Source of the DNA: Ligustrum vulgare
Lineage: Eukaryota; Streptophyta; Magnoliopsida; Lamiales; Oleaceae
NCBI GenBank assembly: GCA_963555705.1
Contig: OY743168.1
Coordinates: 96,760,925-96,824,924, forward strand
DNA length: 64,000 bases
Direction of reading: 5' to 3'
Under the pieces are notes generated by a model. It was given only the letters and a program-made list of their open reading frames with translations, ran no database searches and was not told the origin of the DNA. Position numbers and translations under genes: made by a program. Numbering within the stretch: the first letter of the stretch is position 1; every line of letters starts with the position of its first letter. Below are positions 33,499 to 44,997 of this stretch, one piece after another.

Positions 33499-34593
33499 TT
33501 GTTGAATTTTTTAACCTTTAAATTGATAATTCATCAAATTTTTGCTCGTGAATTAGCACAACAATATAATTAATATTCTAGAAGAATATTAATAATAGAG
33601 CTTTCTATTTTAGATAATTTGTTGTTGCTCCTAAAGTAGCACAACATTATAATTTCCCTATTTGACAAACTTATTTTTAAACATATTTTTAAACAACACA
33701 TTCAAAATGAGAAAACGCTTTTTGAGATTATTTTTTTTTAAAAAAAAGAATTATCCTAACTTGGAACTAAGCTTAAATTTTTATTTTTATTTATTTTTAA
33801 GAATTATCCTAAATTGGAATTAAGCATAAATAAAGTTTTATTGAATTTAATATCAACATTCAAAAAAATTAAGTGAGAATTCTTGTTGTTATATTTCAAA
33901 AACTGCCTTGATAAATAGACTCTGGTGGTTTTCAAAGAACTTGTATTTTCTGGATTTTAATAGAACTAGAGCTTCCTAAAATCCCTAACCTGACCAAGCT
34001 GTGTTAATATAGACTCTTAGTACTCACATTAGTGTGTTGCAGGTAACCATATTTTCAGTGTATTGTAAAAGGAAATTTGAGTTTGAGCCAGTAGTATTCT
34101 GTAAGCAAATTAATTAAAAATAGTTTAAGTAGTATTCTACAAAATTTCAAATAGAATGTGTTTTCCAACTTCATATTTTCAAAAACAGTTTTCAGGCATG
34201 ACAAACCAAACGCATTTTCAACAAATTTGAAAATAAAAATAAAAATAGGAAATATAAAATATTTTCGAAAATGAAAATATAAACAGAACACCACCTAAAT
34301 ATTTGATCTATGTATCGATACTTGTAGAAACCTAGGTAAGTTTTACACTTGGATGAGTGTGGCTTGCTGAAAATTGCTGGAATCAATGGGCTCTGACATT
34401 TGTCAAACATGTAGAGGAAGCTGACATGCAAACTAACACCTCAAGCTCCTTGCCTCCCTTAATCCTCCATGCTAGTTTAGAGTAATTATAGCCTAGGAAC
34501 ATTAATTTAATGAAGAAAAATGTGAACTAAGATGCTTAAATTTCAGTATAAATAGAGGAACTTATGAACCTAAGAACTAGTTCAGTTAAAAAA
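33499..34593. other. Non-coding stretch
   Basis: AT-rich. 34130-34310 is a diverged relative of the repeat at 480-640 ('caaaccaaacgcattttcaa', 'attttcgaaaat'). A GTATCGATAC palindrome lies near 34313. No gene seen. Confidence 0.45.
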
Positions 34594-34594
34594 T

Positions 34595-34655
<61 letters not shown>
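34594..34655. repeat. (GT)n(GA)n compound microsatellite
   Basis: About 13 GT repeats followed by about 18 GA repeats without interruption. Confidence 0.97.
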
Positions 34656-34658
<3 letters not shown>

Positions 34659-35355
34659 TTCTTTTACAAGTTTCAAGAGAATTTTCAATTGAATCACAAA
34701 TTTTATAGAATGGGTCGAAATCATGTTTAGAATGCTGGCAAAGGTTCTGCAAGAATTTTGGATCAACAAAGAAAGAATTATGTTGAGATCAGAATTCAAA
34801 CTGCAGAAACAGTTCCTCATTGATACATGAAGAACCAGGGTCTAAATATGTATCGATACTTTCATTAAATTTCAATATAATATAAGTTTGATTTTTGCTT
34901 ATTTCTTGATTTTCAGGTTCTAAACAAGGCAAATAACACTGCAATAGTCTTAAGTGCTACTTCGTACAAATTTATTGATGTTTCATCTCGTTCTTGTCCT
35001 ATTGAAACATTTTCTTGCATTGTTACATTTCATTTTGTTATCCCGCTTGATATTACGCCATATGGAACTTGACTTGCTATACTTGAATTACGGGGAGTTC
35101 TTTCCTGCTTGAAATATATGATATTGGAATCAGGATTGTAATTCTTGCTAAAATTATTGCGCGCACGGGATAACATATGTTTTTATAATACAGGTGATGT
35201 GATCCGGACCAGGCATCGAAGGGCGAAGTCGAGACATCGGCAGTATGACGGTGATCTACATGGAAAACGGAACAAGTTCCATGTTGGAATCGAGCCGAGA
35301 AGACGAAAGAATCAAGCCGAGCCGAGTACACGAAATTGTTTATGCAGAAAAGGCC

Positions 35356-35431
35356 TTACGGCCGTAATGGAAATCCTTCACGGCCGTAAATCATATAATC
35401 ACGGCCGTAAAAGCTATTGTCACGGCCGTAA
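35356..35431. repeat. Minisatellite: four ACGGCCGTAA palindromes phased at 21-22 bp
   Basis: ACGGCCGTAA begins at 35358, 35380, 35401 and 35422. The first copy is the full 12-bp palindrome TTACGGCCGTAA and the others are TCACGGCCGTAA. The linkers differ in sequence while the palindrome is kept. Two of its four CpG-containing core dinucleotides per unit would be methylation targets. No gene association evident. Confidence 0.9.
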
Positions 35432-35578
35432 TCAACTATCGAAGGAAAAGGCAGAATTTCAGATGCTTGATCATGAGTATTTTAAATAAACTTCTCGAGT
35501 GTGGAAAGCTTCAGATGATGGTCTGACATATATGTACATCACAGAGACTGAGATCTGGAGTTATCCTCCAGATCATCT

Positions 35579-36277
35579 AGAGGTGTCAAGACGGATGGGC
35601 CGACCAGACCCGTGAAAATCGACCCGGGACCGCGGGCCGACCCATGACCCGTGCGGGCGGTTCACGGGTCAAGAAGTTGTGAACCGCAGGTTTTGCGGGT
35701 CAAACATTCGCGGGCCGCGGTTAACCCGTTGGCCCGTAAAAAAAAAATTGTTTTTATTAAATACGGTAATATTGAAAATCTCTCTTCTTCTAAAAACACT
35801 AATACAACTTTTAAAGGAAAATCTTTTTTTTTTCTCCCTAATATCTAACAAAATAATGTTTTTTGACAATAGTAATTAGAAATACATTTATCATTTAATT
35901 GTTATTTGTTTATATTTTATTTAAATTTGCAAATTTAGAAGTAATTCATATAACATAAACTATAATTTTAAATTCTATGTAAATATTTTATGGTATAAAT
36001 ATGAATTTATCATTTTAATCATTTTATATTTAGAAACTTGACAAAAAATTTGCTATAAATATGAAAAAATCTATACTTTTATTCATACGAGCCAAATCAG
36101 AACAAACTGAGACCCGCATGGCCTCGACCCGGATGGGCCAGCGGGCGGGCCTGAGTTGTAGTTCAAAATTTGCGGGCTGGCCCGTAACCCGCAGCGAGGG
36201 GGCTTTTTTTCAAGCGGGCCGTTACTGGACTTTTTATTGACGGGTCGACCCGGCCCGGACCACCCGGATTGACACCT
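35579..36277. mobile_element. GC-rich-ended hAT-like non-autonomous element
   Basis: Ends 'aggtgtcaa..cgg.tgggccg' and, inverted, 'aggtgtcaatccgggtggtc'. Both subterminal regions are full of 'gacccg/gggcc' repeats around an AT-rich core. Flanks gatcatct (35571-35578) and gatcatca (36278-36285) form an 8-bp target duplication with one mismatch, typical of hAT. No transposase. Confidence 0.75.
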
Positions 36278-36651
36278 GATCATCATTTCTTAAATCCTTA
36301 TGAATATATCAAAATGAAAGTCGAATATTATGATGTAAACACATTTGAGCAAGTTTACACAAATGTTTTTAATTTCACTAATATGTAAGTAGTTTAAGTA
36401 TGAGTTTTATTTTGAAGGAATGTAAAAACCTTGATATCGACTTTAAAATAACATATATATGTAAATTATGAGTGTTTCTATAAAAATTATATTTTATGTA
36501 TCGATACTCGCATCTAGTTTGGTTTAATCAACTAACTTTTAAATTTTAACGATCACTAAATAACTATCATGTATTGATACATACATTGATACATGCAGGA
36601 AGATGCTTAACGGCTCTTATGTTTTTAACTGAGCTATTAATGAATGTTCTA

Positions 36652-36805
36652 TTATAAATTCTGTTTATATACACGATACTTATAAGCTCTAAATTATCTA
36701 AAATGCCTATTATGCTTGAAATAATAGTTAGTCCTGATACTATTATAAATTCTATTTATATACACGATACTTATAAATTCTGTTTATATACACGATACTT
36801 ATAAG
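36652..36805. repeat. Three direct copies of a ~34-bp AT-rich repeat
   Basis: 'ttataaattctgtttatatacacgatacttataa' at about 36652-36685, 36742-36776 and 36771-36805, the last two overlapping head to tail. Confidence 0.85.
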
Positions 36806-38090
36806 TTTTAAAATAATCTTTTGTCCTCTATAAGGTATTACTACAATATTTAACTTCCTAACCTGTAGATTTTTGGTATTATCCACTGCTAAAGATATTC
36901 GATTCCAAAAATTTTGAGTCAAATAAATTCATTACAACATTGCAGCTTTCCAAATAAAAGTCTTCTTAACTAGTATCGACACATGTATCGATACTTACAG
37001 AAAAACAACAGTTCTAGTTTATTATAACAGTATTTGTAATGTAAATTTTTTTACTGAATTTTGTACGTCACATGGAGTAAATCACCCTCTTAGTTTTGCT
37101 ATAATTTGCAATTTTGAGGCAAAAAATGTGCAATATAAGAGAATATGAAAATTGTGTACGTTAGAAGCAACGTTGGAGTGAAGGGAAAAGTATGACTACG
37201 ATGTGATTTATGTATCTGTATGAGAGAAGTCGTGTTAGAATGATGACCCCACCTAACAACCCCCAACCGGGGGGGGGGGGGGAAGGATAAATGCTCACAA
37301 TGGACACCATCCTAATATAAGCAATTTAAAATTTCTATTGTAATGATTGACCCAAGAAAAAAAAAATGCAAAACAAAACAGAAAAAGTTTTATTTTGTAT
37401 ACTTATAAGCCAAAACTTGAAATATAAAAAAATTTATATTACTATTATGTTCAAAATTATAATATTGTTGCTAATATTAACGTGAAGACTAAAAGGTAAT
37501 TATATTGCCAGAATAATATTTTTATTTGTTACACCAGAATAATTTTTTTTTATTTGTTACACCACATTATAATTATTAAGATCCTCAATCTTTATTCATC
37601 GTAGCAATTATGTCTCTAATTTTTTATTTGAATTCTAATATTCAATATTCTATTAATCAATACATATCGTCCTTGATGAAGATTTATGTCAAAATAATCT
37701 ACAATATCCATGCTTTGAAATAAGTAAAAACTATTTGCGTATTTATTTATTAATTAATGTAATAGAAGAACAAGTTATTTTACGCCATTTCAACAGATTT
37801 TTTATACACAAACTTTAAGTACAAAATATGTTAATAAATGAAAAGTTCGAGGATAAGAATGTCATGAAATTTTTTTAGGGACATAACTGTTATACTGAGT
37901 AAAGATTAAAAATTCTAAGTAAAGTTAAAATATGAAGCGAGCGAAAAATAGTATAATTATAATTACTCAAAATGGAAATATGTCGGGATAACTTTTTTCG
38001 CCACGAAAGCTCAAAAATAAAAAAATAAAAAGAGGCAGTCTTACATCCTTATTGCCGTTGATGTTTTGAAACGGTCAAGACTTTTGAGAT
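36806..38090. other. Non-coding stretch
   Basis: AT-rich with a G14 homopolymer at 37269-37282 and 'gtatcgac/gtatcgatac' motifs at about 36972-36993. No gene seen. Confidence 0.5.
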
Positions 38091-38299
38091 ATTTAGTGTG
38101 TGTTTGGTAGGACTTTTGGAAAGCTTAAAAATACTTTTAGAAGGTTTAAACTACTTTTAGTAAAAAAAAATATAGGTATTTGACTGTGATTGAGAAAATA
38201 CTTTTTGACTGGATAAACAGTTTTTTTTAAACTATTTTCGAGAACTTCAAATTTGTAACTTCTCAAAAAAATACTTTTACAAAAAACTGAAATATATAA

Positions 38300-38760
38300 T
38301 ATCTTATTATGAAATCTATTGAAAATATATTATATTCCATAATTCGTATTAAACTATTATATTTTATTGATTAATAAAAATATTTTTATTGATTAATAAA
38401 ATTTGAATATTTTGAAAATATATTATTTTTTATAACTCGTATTGAAATATTATTTTTTATTGATTAATATGAAGTTATATTTTATTAATTAATAAAGTAT
38501 GAAATATATTGAAAATATATTATTTTTCATAACTCGTATTTAAATATTATATTTTCTTGATTAATATGAAACTATATTCTATGAATTAATAAATATGAAA
38601 TTTATTGACAAAATATTTTTTTCTATAACTCTTATGAAAAATCTATTGAAATTTTATAATTCATTAATTAATAAAATATGAAATCTTTTGAAAATAAATT
38701 GAAAATATATTTTTTAATAATTAATAAATAAAAATATGGAATTTATTGAAAATAGTGAAA
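38300..38760. repeat. ~95-bp AT-rich tandem repeats
   Basis: Four diverged units marked by 'ataactcgtatt' near 38340, 38432, 38530 and 38625, each with 'attgattaat', 'attaattaataaa' and 'gaaaatatatta'. They sit inside a possible hAT-like non-autonomous element (about 38100-39030) bounded by 'gtgtttggtaggacttttgg' and 'gccatacagacttttag'. Confidence 0.7.
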
Positions 38761-39690
38761 TACTATATTTTATGAATTAATTTTTTTAATATAGATTTCA
38801 ACATTGAGGTGAAGTAACTATTTACTTTTTAGTTAACCATGGGATATAATTTAGGTATTAGTTTATACAAAAGCACTTTTATAATTGTACTGACAAATAA
38901 TTGATTTAATGTTAACAGTACTTTTTGGAGTGACAATCAAACAGTCAACTGCTTTTTGTTAGCAGCACCTTTAAAAAAAAGCTCTACTGCAAAATACTCT
39001 ATTTACAACAACTGTGCCATACAGACTTTTAGTCCCTGTTTGATATAGATTAAATAGATTTTTCGTATATATTTTAATAAAAATTTATGAGATTTGTAGT
39101 TGAAAAATCGTGAGTTTTATAAAATGTGTGATTAAAATGAATTATTGACTTTTGTATTCAGAATTAGAACTAAGCGGGAGCAAGTATCTTTATCTTTATC
39201 TTTATATTATATATATTATAACAATAAAGTTTCCAAATAAAACACCACATAGTTTCCCGCTTTTTTTACACTTACCTAAAATGAAAATTCATGATTTATA
39301 GAGATTAAAAAAAAATTGTAATTATCTATATAAATTTCAAAATTGCTCTTATCTAGAAAATATAAATCGTCACTTGGAAAATGGTTTTACCTCATTATTG
39401 TTACGAAATTTTGAAATTTGACATGCTAAAGGAAAATTCAAAATTTGCTCAACACAAAACTCAATATTAACCATGAACTATCCAAACATATTTTAAGCAT
39501 CTTGCACCATCATCTATTTCTTATCAACTAACGAAAGAAAAGTAAAAAGAACGAATGAATGCTATATATTGAAAATGAAAGAGAATCGAAAATATTAGAT
39601 GATATATTGTCATGTAGTGTCTATTCTAATACAAAGAACGTGACCTAAAATAAATATTATTAAGCATTTATTCCTATAAATTGAATAATC

Positions 39691-39875
39691 AATATTTTAT
39701 TTTATTTCAAATTTCGAATTCATGTAAAATAATGAATTTTTATTTTAATAAAGTTTCGTAAGTAATAAAAAAATGAATTCTAAATTTGAAATAAAATAAT
39801 GAGCCTCTGAATTATTGCCATCATTTGGTAAATTGTTTTATTGATAAAATGGGTAGTTAAAAATGATTACTTTAC

Positions 39876-39919
<44 letters not shown>

Positions 39920-41213
39920 GTTAAAAATAATGTTGATCAAGAAAATGTCGAATATATCTATCAAATATTCGCTCAATGTTTCTAGTTAATGAAAAAAACT
40001 ACAATAAAATTATATTGCTAATTCAGATTAAATCGATAAATGGCTAGGATAATATTATCAATTATTTTAAATTGAAATATCACTACATACTATTAACGAA
40101 AATTATTTTAACATTTCTTCAAATAGCTTTTTAACCACGTGTACTTTTTGTAACACATTTTATTCCCATTATTTATTTTTTCATAAAAAATCTTTTATAA
40201 CCACACATTTCTTGATAAACGTCTATTTGATAATTCATTTAAAAAATTTGTTTATAAATAGCGATGTGACAATATTCTATTATTTTATTTTGAAATACCG
40301 AAATATGTGAACAAAGAATTGCTTCCATCAAGAATTGGACATTTTTTTTTAAATTGTCGAAAGATGTGTACCACGTGGACGGGTATAAACGAAGCCTATA
40401 AAAAAATACGATAAAAATTATAATCTATGTCATAATTAACATTTGTAATTTTAATTAAATAACAAATATTTTATTTTATTTCAAATTTCGAATTCAGGTA
40501 AAATAATGAATTTTTATTTTAATAAAGTTTCATAAGTAATAAAAAAATGAATTCTAAATCTGAATTAAAATAATGAGCCTATGAATTATTGCCATCATTT
40601 GATAAATTATTTTATTGATAAAATGGGTATTTAAAAATGATTCCTTTACAATAATAATAATAAGTTAAAAATAATGTTGATCAAGAAAATGCCGAATATA
40701 TCTATCATATATTCACTAAATGTTTCGAGTCAATGAAGAAAACTACAATAAAATTATATTGTTAATTCAGATTAAATCGATAAATGGCTAGGATAATATT
40801 ATCAATTATTTTAAATTGAAATTTCACTACATACTATTAATGAAAATTATTTTAACATTTCTTTAAATAGCTTTTTAACTACGTGTACTTTTTGTAACAC
40901 ATTTTATTCTCATTGTTTATTTTTTCATAAAAAATCTTTTATAATCACACATTTCTTGATAAACGTCTATTTGATAATTCGTTTAAATTTTTTTTTTTAT
41001 AAATATGGACGTGACAATATTCCATTAGTCTATTTTGAAATACCGAAATGGTGAACAAAGAATTGTTTCCGTCAAGAATTGGGCATTTTATTTTATTTTT
41101 TTTAAAATTGTCGAAAGATGTGTACCACGTGGACGGGTATAAACGAAGCCCATAAAAAATACGATAAAAATTATAATCTATGTCATAGTTAATATTTGTA
41201 ATTTTAATTAACA
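39691..41213. repeat. 774-bp tandem duplication inside the Helitron
   Basis: Copy 1 is 39691-40464 and copy 2 is 40465 to about 41213, about 93-95% alike by eye. Copy 1 carries an expanded AAT run (39875-39919) where copy 2 has only about four repeats. Both end with 'taccacgtggacgggtataaacgaagcc..'. Confidence 0.92.
39875..39919. repeat. (AAT)15 microsatellite
   Basis: Expanded only in the first of the two 774-bp copies, so expansion followed duplication or contraction occurred in copy 2. Confidence 0.95.
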
Positions 41214-41333
41214 CGTTTCACAATTACACCACTTTTAAATAACACACTTCATTCATTCTTATAAAATATATATGTCAAATAGTGGTGAAATTCTAAATTT
41301 TATTCCCGTGCGTCGCACGGGTGCGAATACTAG

Positions 41334-41875
41334 TTATAAATATATATTCCCCTACAATGGTCTAATAGACCAGAATGATTACTGGCCAATAAGTCCTTTA
41401 CACCTCCCTATTATGGTACGTGGGTGATTTTGATCTGCTTATGAAATTGACGAATTCTACTTAGGACTCCCACTTAAGTTGAAATTCTTCTCAAACAAAC
41501 TCCGAAAGGAGGGAACTAAAAATATATTTACTTGGTCTATGTGATCCCAACAAACTCACGTGTGGTATACACTAACTACTATCAACATAACAAATTCACA
41601 CGTGCAGTACACATTCAAGATGAGTACAATTTTCTCTCTATATATATGTATAGATGTTTCTTTGCATTTCCTGATCAAATTTCAATCAGAAGAAGCGTTT
41701 CAACCTCTATCTCTGTATACATCTCTATATGTTATCATTCTTGCATTTCTTGATCAAAACTCAATAAAATAGGTGTCTTCCCCTCTCCCTCTCCCACTCT
41801 CTCTATATCCATATGATTCACTTATATGATTTCTTGATTCGTATTCGGATTCTACTCGTAATTCTTCGCTATACC
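41334..41875 (+). promoter_or_regulatory. Probable promoter and 5' UTR of the LBD gene
   Basis: Begins at the end of the plus-strand Helitron. A TATA-like 'ctatatatatgta' lies at about 41638-41650 and pyrimidine-rich leader sequence ('cttcccctctccctctcccac') at about 41774-41800. Two related 'tctatat..tgcatttcttgatcaaa' segments occur at 41640-41690 and 41715-41760. The Helitron terminus is only about 300 bp upstream of the putative TATA box, so part of the promoter may be transposon-derived. No specific factor site is claimed. Confidence 0.4.
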
Positions 41876-42812
41876 ATGACGGTGAAGGGCGGCACAAGCC
41901 CGGCATGTGCTGCGTGCAAATATCAGAGGAGAAAGTGCTCATCAGATTGCCCTCTTGCACCTTATTTTCCGGCAAATCAATCTAAAATGTTTCAAAATGT
42001 GCACCGGCTATTCGGGGTGTCTAACATTACGAAGATACTAGATAACTTGGAGACAAAGGACCAAAAAGAGGATGCAATGAAATCCATTATCTACGAGTCT
42101 GATATGCGCGAGAGGTTTCCTGTTTATGGTTGTTCTGTGATCATATGTCAATTGCGTCTACAATTGCAGCACGCCCTTGAAGAACTGCGATACGTTTATT
42201 CACAGCTTGAAACCTACAAGCAACAATTCAACAAGCCTTTAGGATCCACCTCACACTACTCGTCTCCACCACAATTAGAGTTTGATATGTATTCAAATGC
42301 TGATGTAGCTGAGACATTTCAACCGAGAAACGAAATGACCAATTATGCAATGAATAATCAATTTTTTGCGAATGAAAATAACGGTTTTTATGCTGAATCT
42401 AGAAACACTACGACCAGACCCGTATTGGAATTTGATCCTTCAAGATTCCTACAAGACCAAGAACAAATTGATGCATATGATATCCTACATGAACAAGAAA
42501 TTTTGCAAAACTACGAGGGCGTACACTTTAACACCGCAGCAGCAGATGATAGACAATCTTATATCGAAACAAAGGGTGTATGTGAGTCAAGGTACGTCTC
42601 ACAATTTATTATAACCTTGATAAATCCTAGCATTAAATTTTATTTTAATTTAATCTAAAACAAGAAAAACTGACAAAAAAAAAAAAAAAATTAAAATTTA
42701 TTTCAGCTCGGAATCATCATTGAAGGATGCAATCCTGTCGCCGAGTGAGCAAGTCTCCCAAAGTGAGCTGAGGAACGCTGCTGCATGCTTTAGCCTCACT
42801 ACTGTCAATTAG
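41876..42812 (+). CDS. LOB-domain (LBD) transcription factor, class I
   Basis: Two exons: 41876-42591 and 42707-42812, intron 42592-42706 (GTACGT...TTTCAG), giving about 273 residues with the join in frame. The start is Met at 41876, just before the LOB domain as usual; an upstream Met at 41813 in the same frame would add an atypical hydrophobic leader. The zinc-finger-like C block is CAACKYQRRKCSSDC (C-x2-C-x6-C-x3-C) at residues ~10-24, followed by PLAPYFPANQ and the GAS block LFGVSNITKIL. The helical LRLQLQHALEELRYV segment replaces the leucine-zipper-like region. LBD proteins are plant-specific nuclear DNA-binding regulators of organ and pollen development. FQN-H-LFGVSNITKI resembles the LBD22/LBD27 group. 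The usual Asp before Pro in the DP-x-x-GC part is Phe here (RFPVYGC). It seems intact; expression unknown. Confidence 0.9.
42592..42706 (+). other. Intron of the LBD gene
   Basis: 115 bp, donor AAG|GTACGT, T-rich tract and TTTCAG acceptor. Splicing converts the frame from a read-through end at 42658 to the conserved-looking C-terminus ending CFSLTTVN. Confidence 0.85.
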
Positions 42813-44018
42813 AATAAGTTAGACTTTATGGTCGAGTAGTGATCTTTTTCTAAACATTCTTTTATTGTTTTGATGAAATTTACATCTCATAATTTTGAAA
42901 TTTTTGATGTACTTGTATTTTATTGAATTTTAATAAAACGAGCCATGACTTGTTAAGTTTTTTGCAGAAATCTTGTGTTGTAGGAAAATCACATTTCTGC
43001 CTACATGAGATCTAGGACGTACGGTATTTCTTCTCGATATGCACTCGTTGGTTCGCAGCCTAGCTGGCAAATTATCGTTTTATCTAGGTAAGTTTTTTCA
43101 CTCTTATAATGGCTAGATTGAAAAAAATGATGTTTGAAAATGTTAGGTGCTCACGTTGGAGTACATAGGCGTATACCAATGTGTACACCTAGTAAAATCC
43201 TTTATAAAAACCCATCCTTGTTTCTCCAGCCCCTCCATGTTGCTTTCCAGCCCCGTATTGATAGAATAGTGGCTGGGATCCAAAGAGAGATGCAGAATGC
43301 AATCATTTATGAGACAATTACCAATCGCCAAGGATTTTGACAAGTAATGTTTTTGAAGACGATTTTTTTTTAAAGAATCAAGTTGGGGAGTACACAATGA
43401 TATTCTATAAGTATCCTTCTGATTCTGTCACAACATTTCTTGTGTCAAGAGTGGCAATGGTCGAGTCGAGTCAATTGCTAGTTGCGAGTTGGGAGTCAAT
43501 TTCAGTGGGGTCTAGGACCACATTGATCTGCACGTCCCTCTACAACTACATCTGATTTGCCATGGGTCAATATAGGGCTGCATGCAGAAACTGTCAAATC
43601 GAACCAAAATCGTATTTTAGAAATCGTCAATTTGGTGTCATGCAGACCCATCAACGAAATGGTTTGAACTAGGCCAAAACTGCTCAATAATGGTTCTGTT
43701 TAGGATTCAAAATTTCAATTGTGATTTGAAACCAAATTTGACCAACGATAAAATATATAAAAATAAAAATAAAAGATTTTTTTTGAAAATTCGGTCAATA
43801 TTTCAAATTCAATAGTTACATGAGTATTTTTGCTCATACTAGTTGTTTAAAAGTGCTTTGCACGTTGATTGTCCATATAAATTTTTTTTTTAAAAATTAT
43901 GTCAAACAAAAGTTTCGAGTTTTTTTTTTTCTAGAATATTAGCCAAACATGCAAGACATATATAATTAAGAAAATCTAATAATTTTTAACATTTAAACAA
44001 AATTTCTAAGACCACAAT
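42813..44018. other. 3' flank of the LBD gene, no other gene seen
   Basis: A likely polyadenylation signal 'ttttaataaaac' lies near 42929-42940. Short frames at 43130-43690 have no recognisable product. Confidence 0.45.
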
Positions 44019-44024
44019 CAAAAT

Positions 44025-44895
44025 AGGGTAATTATATTGACACCACTAATTTTGCTAATTACATCACATTATATATACACATTTATTAAAATATAGATTT
44101 TATAATTACACCACATTTTTTTAACAAATATAGCATTAACTAAGTAAAATGAAAATAAAACATGGTAGACCACTACACCACATCAACACCAAGAACACAT
44201 ACTAATTAATATACATAAAATACAGACTACACCAAGAACACGCATCAATATACAAAAAAATTTACACACTACACCAAGAACAGGCACAAAAGACACAATA
44301 CTCCAAGAAAATAAACTAAAACAAAAATAAAAATTCCAATTTTGCTCAACATTTGAAATTATAATCCCAAAAACTACACTATCTTTCTCTCAAATATGGA
44401 ATAGATTATAAAACACAAATTTTTATTTATTTGATTTTCAGATCTGATCAATACTTGCAAAAATAAAAAAATAAAAAAATTACTTAGGATCAAAACGAAG
44501 ATGGCAAACCCAGATCAGATTTGGTAATTATCAAGTTCAACATCAAATAATACCTACAATCACAATTCACAACCAAAGGAAGGAAGGAAGAAAAAAACTG
44601 AAATCACAATAAAGTGGTGAATTTTCCAACCCAGTTTAGATGACGAACCCAAGTGATTTAAAGTTACAAAATTTACTTAACTTCGAGGCTTGCTTCAAAA
44701 AAAAATATTTTTAAAAAAAAAGTATAATACATATAAAATTTAGGGTTTTTAAGATTTGTAGTGTACACAACAATAAAGAAGATGAAAAACTAATATAATG
44801 GAGGGTTATTTAAGTTAATTTATTTGTGACCAATTTAGTAAATATGAAAATTGTGGTGTGATTAACAAAATTAATGATGTCAATATAATTACCCT
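44025..44895. mobile_element. TIR element, 871 bp, possible 6-bp target duplication
   Basis: Left end 'agggtaattatattgacacc' and inverted right end 'agggtaattatattgacatc' are the start of a ~45-bp imperfect terminal inverted repeat (continues 'taattttgytaatyacaycaca'). 'caaaat' flanks both sides (44019-44024 and 44896-44901). The interior has A-rich, gene-free sequence. Superfamily unclear because 6 bp is not a usual target duplication length; chance extension of a shorter one is possible. Confidence 0.7.
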
Positions 44896-44997
44896 CAAAA
44901 TATTTGGTAGAACCACTGATTTAATGAAAGCAAATATGAGCTTCATGTTGAGAACAACATTGATAATATTTGAGAATAAATGATAGGTTTTATTTAT

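Larger units (their letters stand above)
39199..41333 (+). mobile_element. Non-autonomous Helitron, plus strand
   Basis: The 3' end is clear: the stem-loop CCCGTGC-gtc-GCACGGG (41305-41321), eight bases, then CTAG (41330-41333) followed by T. The likely 5' end is one of three A|TC sites in 'atctttatctttatcttta' (39187, 39193 or 39199); the last gives TCTTTATATTATATATATTA, similar in style to the 5' end of the other Helitron. No coding content. The interior is mostly a 774-bp tandem duplication. The terminator hairpin is nearly the same as that of the minus-strand Helitron. Confidence 0.7.

Noticed and set aside
35145..35489. 114-codon plus-strand frame with HGRKSY repeats
   Set aside because: The repeated residues are just the ACGGCCGTAA minisatellite; no homology or splice context.
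43134..43690. Short frames downstream of the LBD gene
   Set aside because: Three overlapping 60-84-codon frames on both strands with no domain, no splice context and no codon bias.
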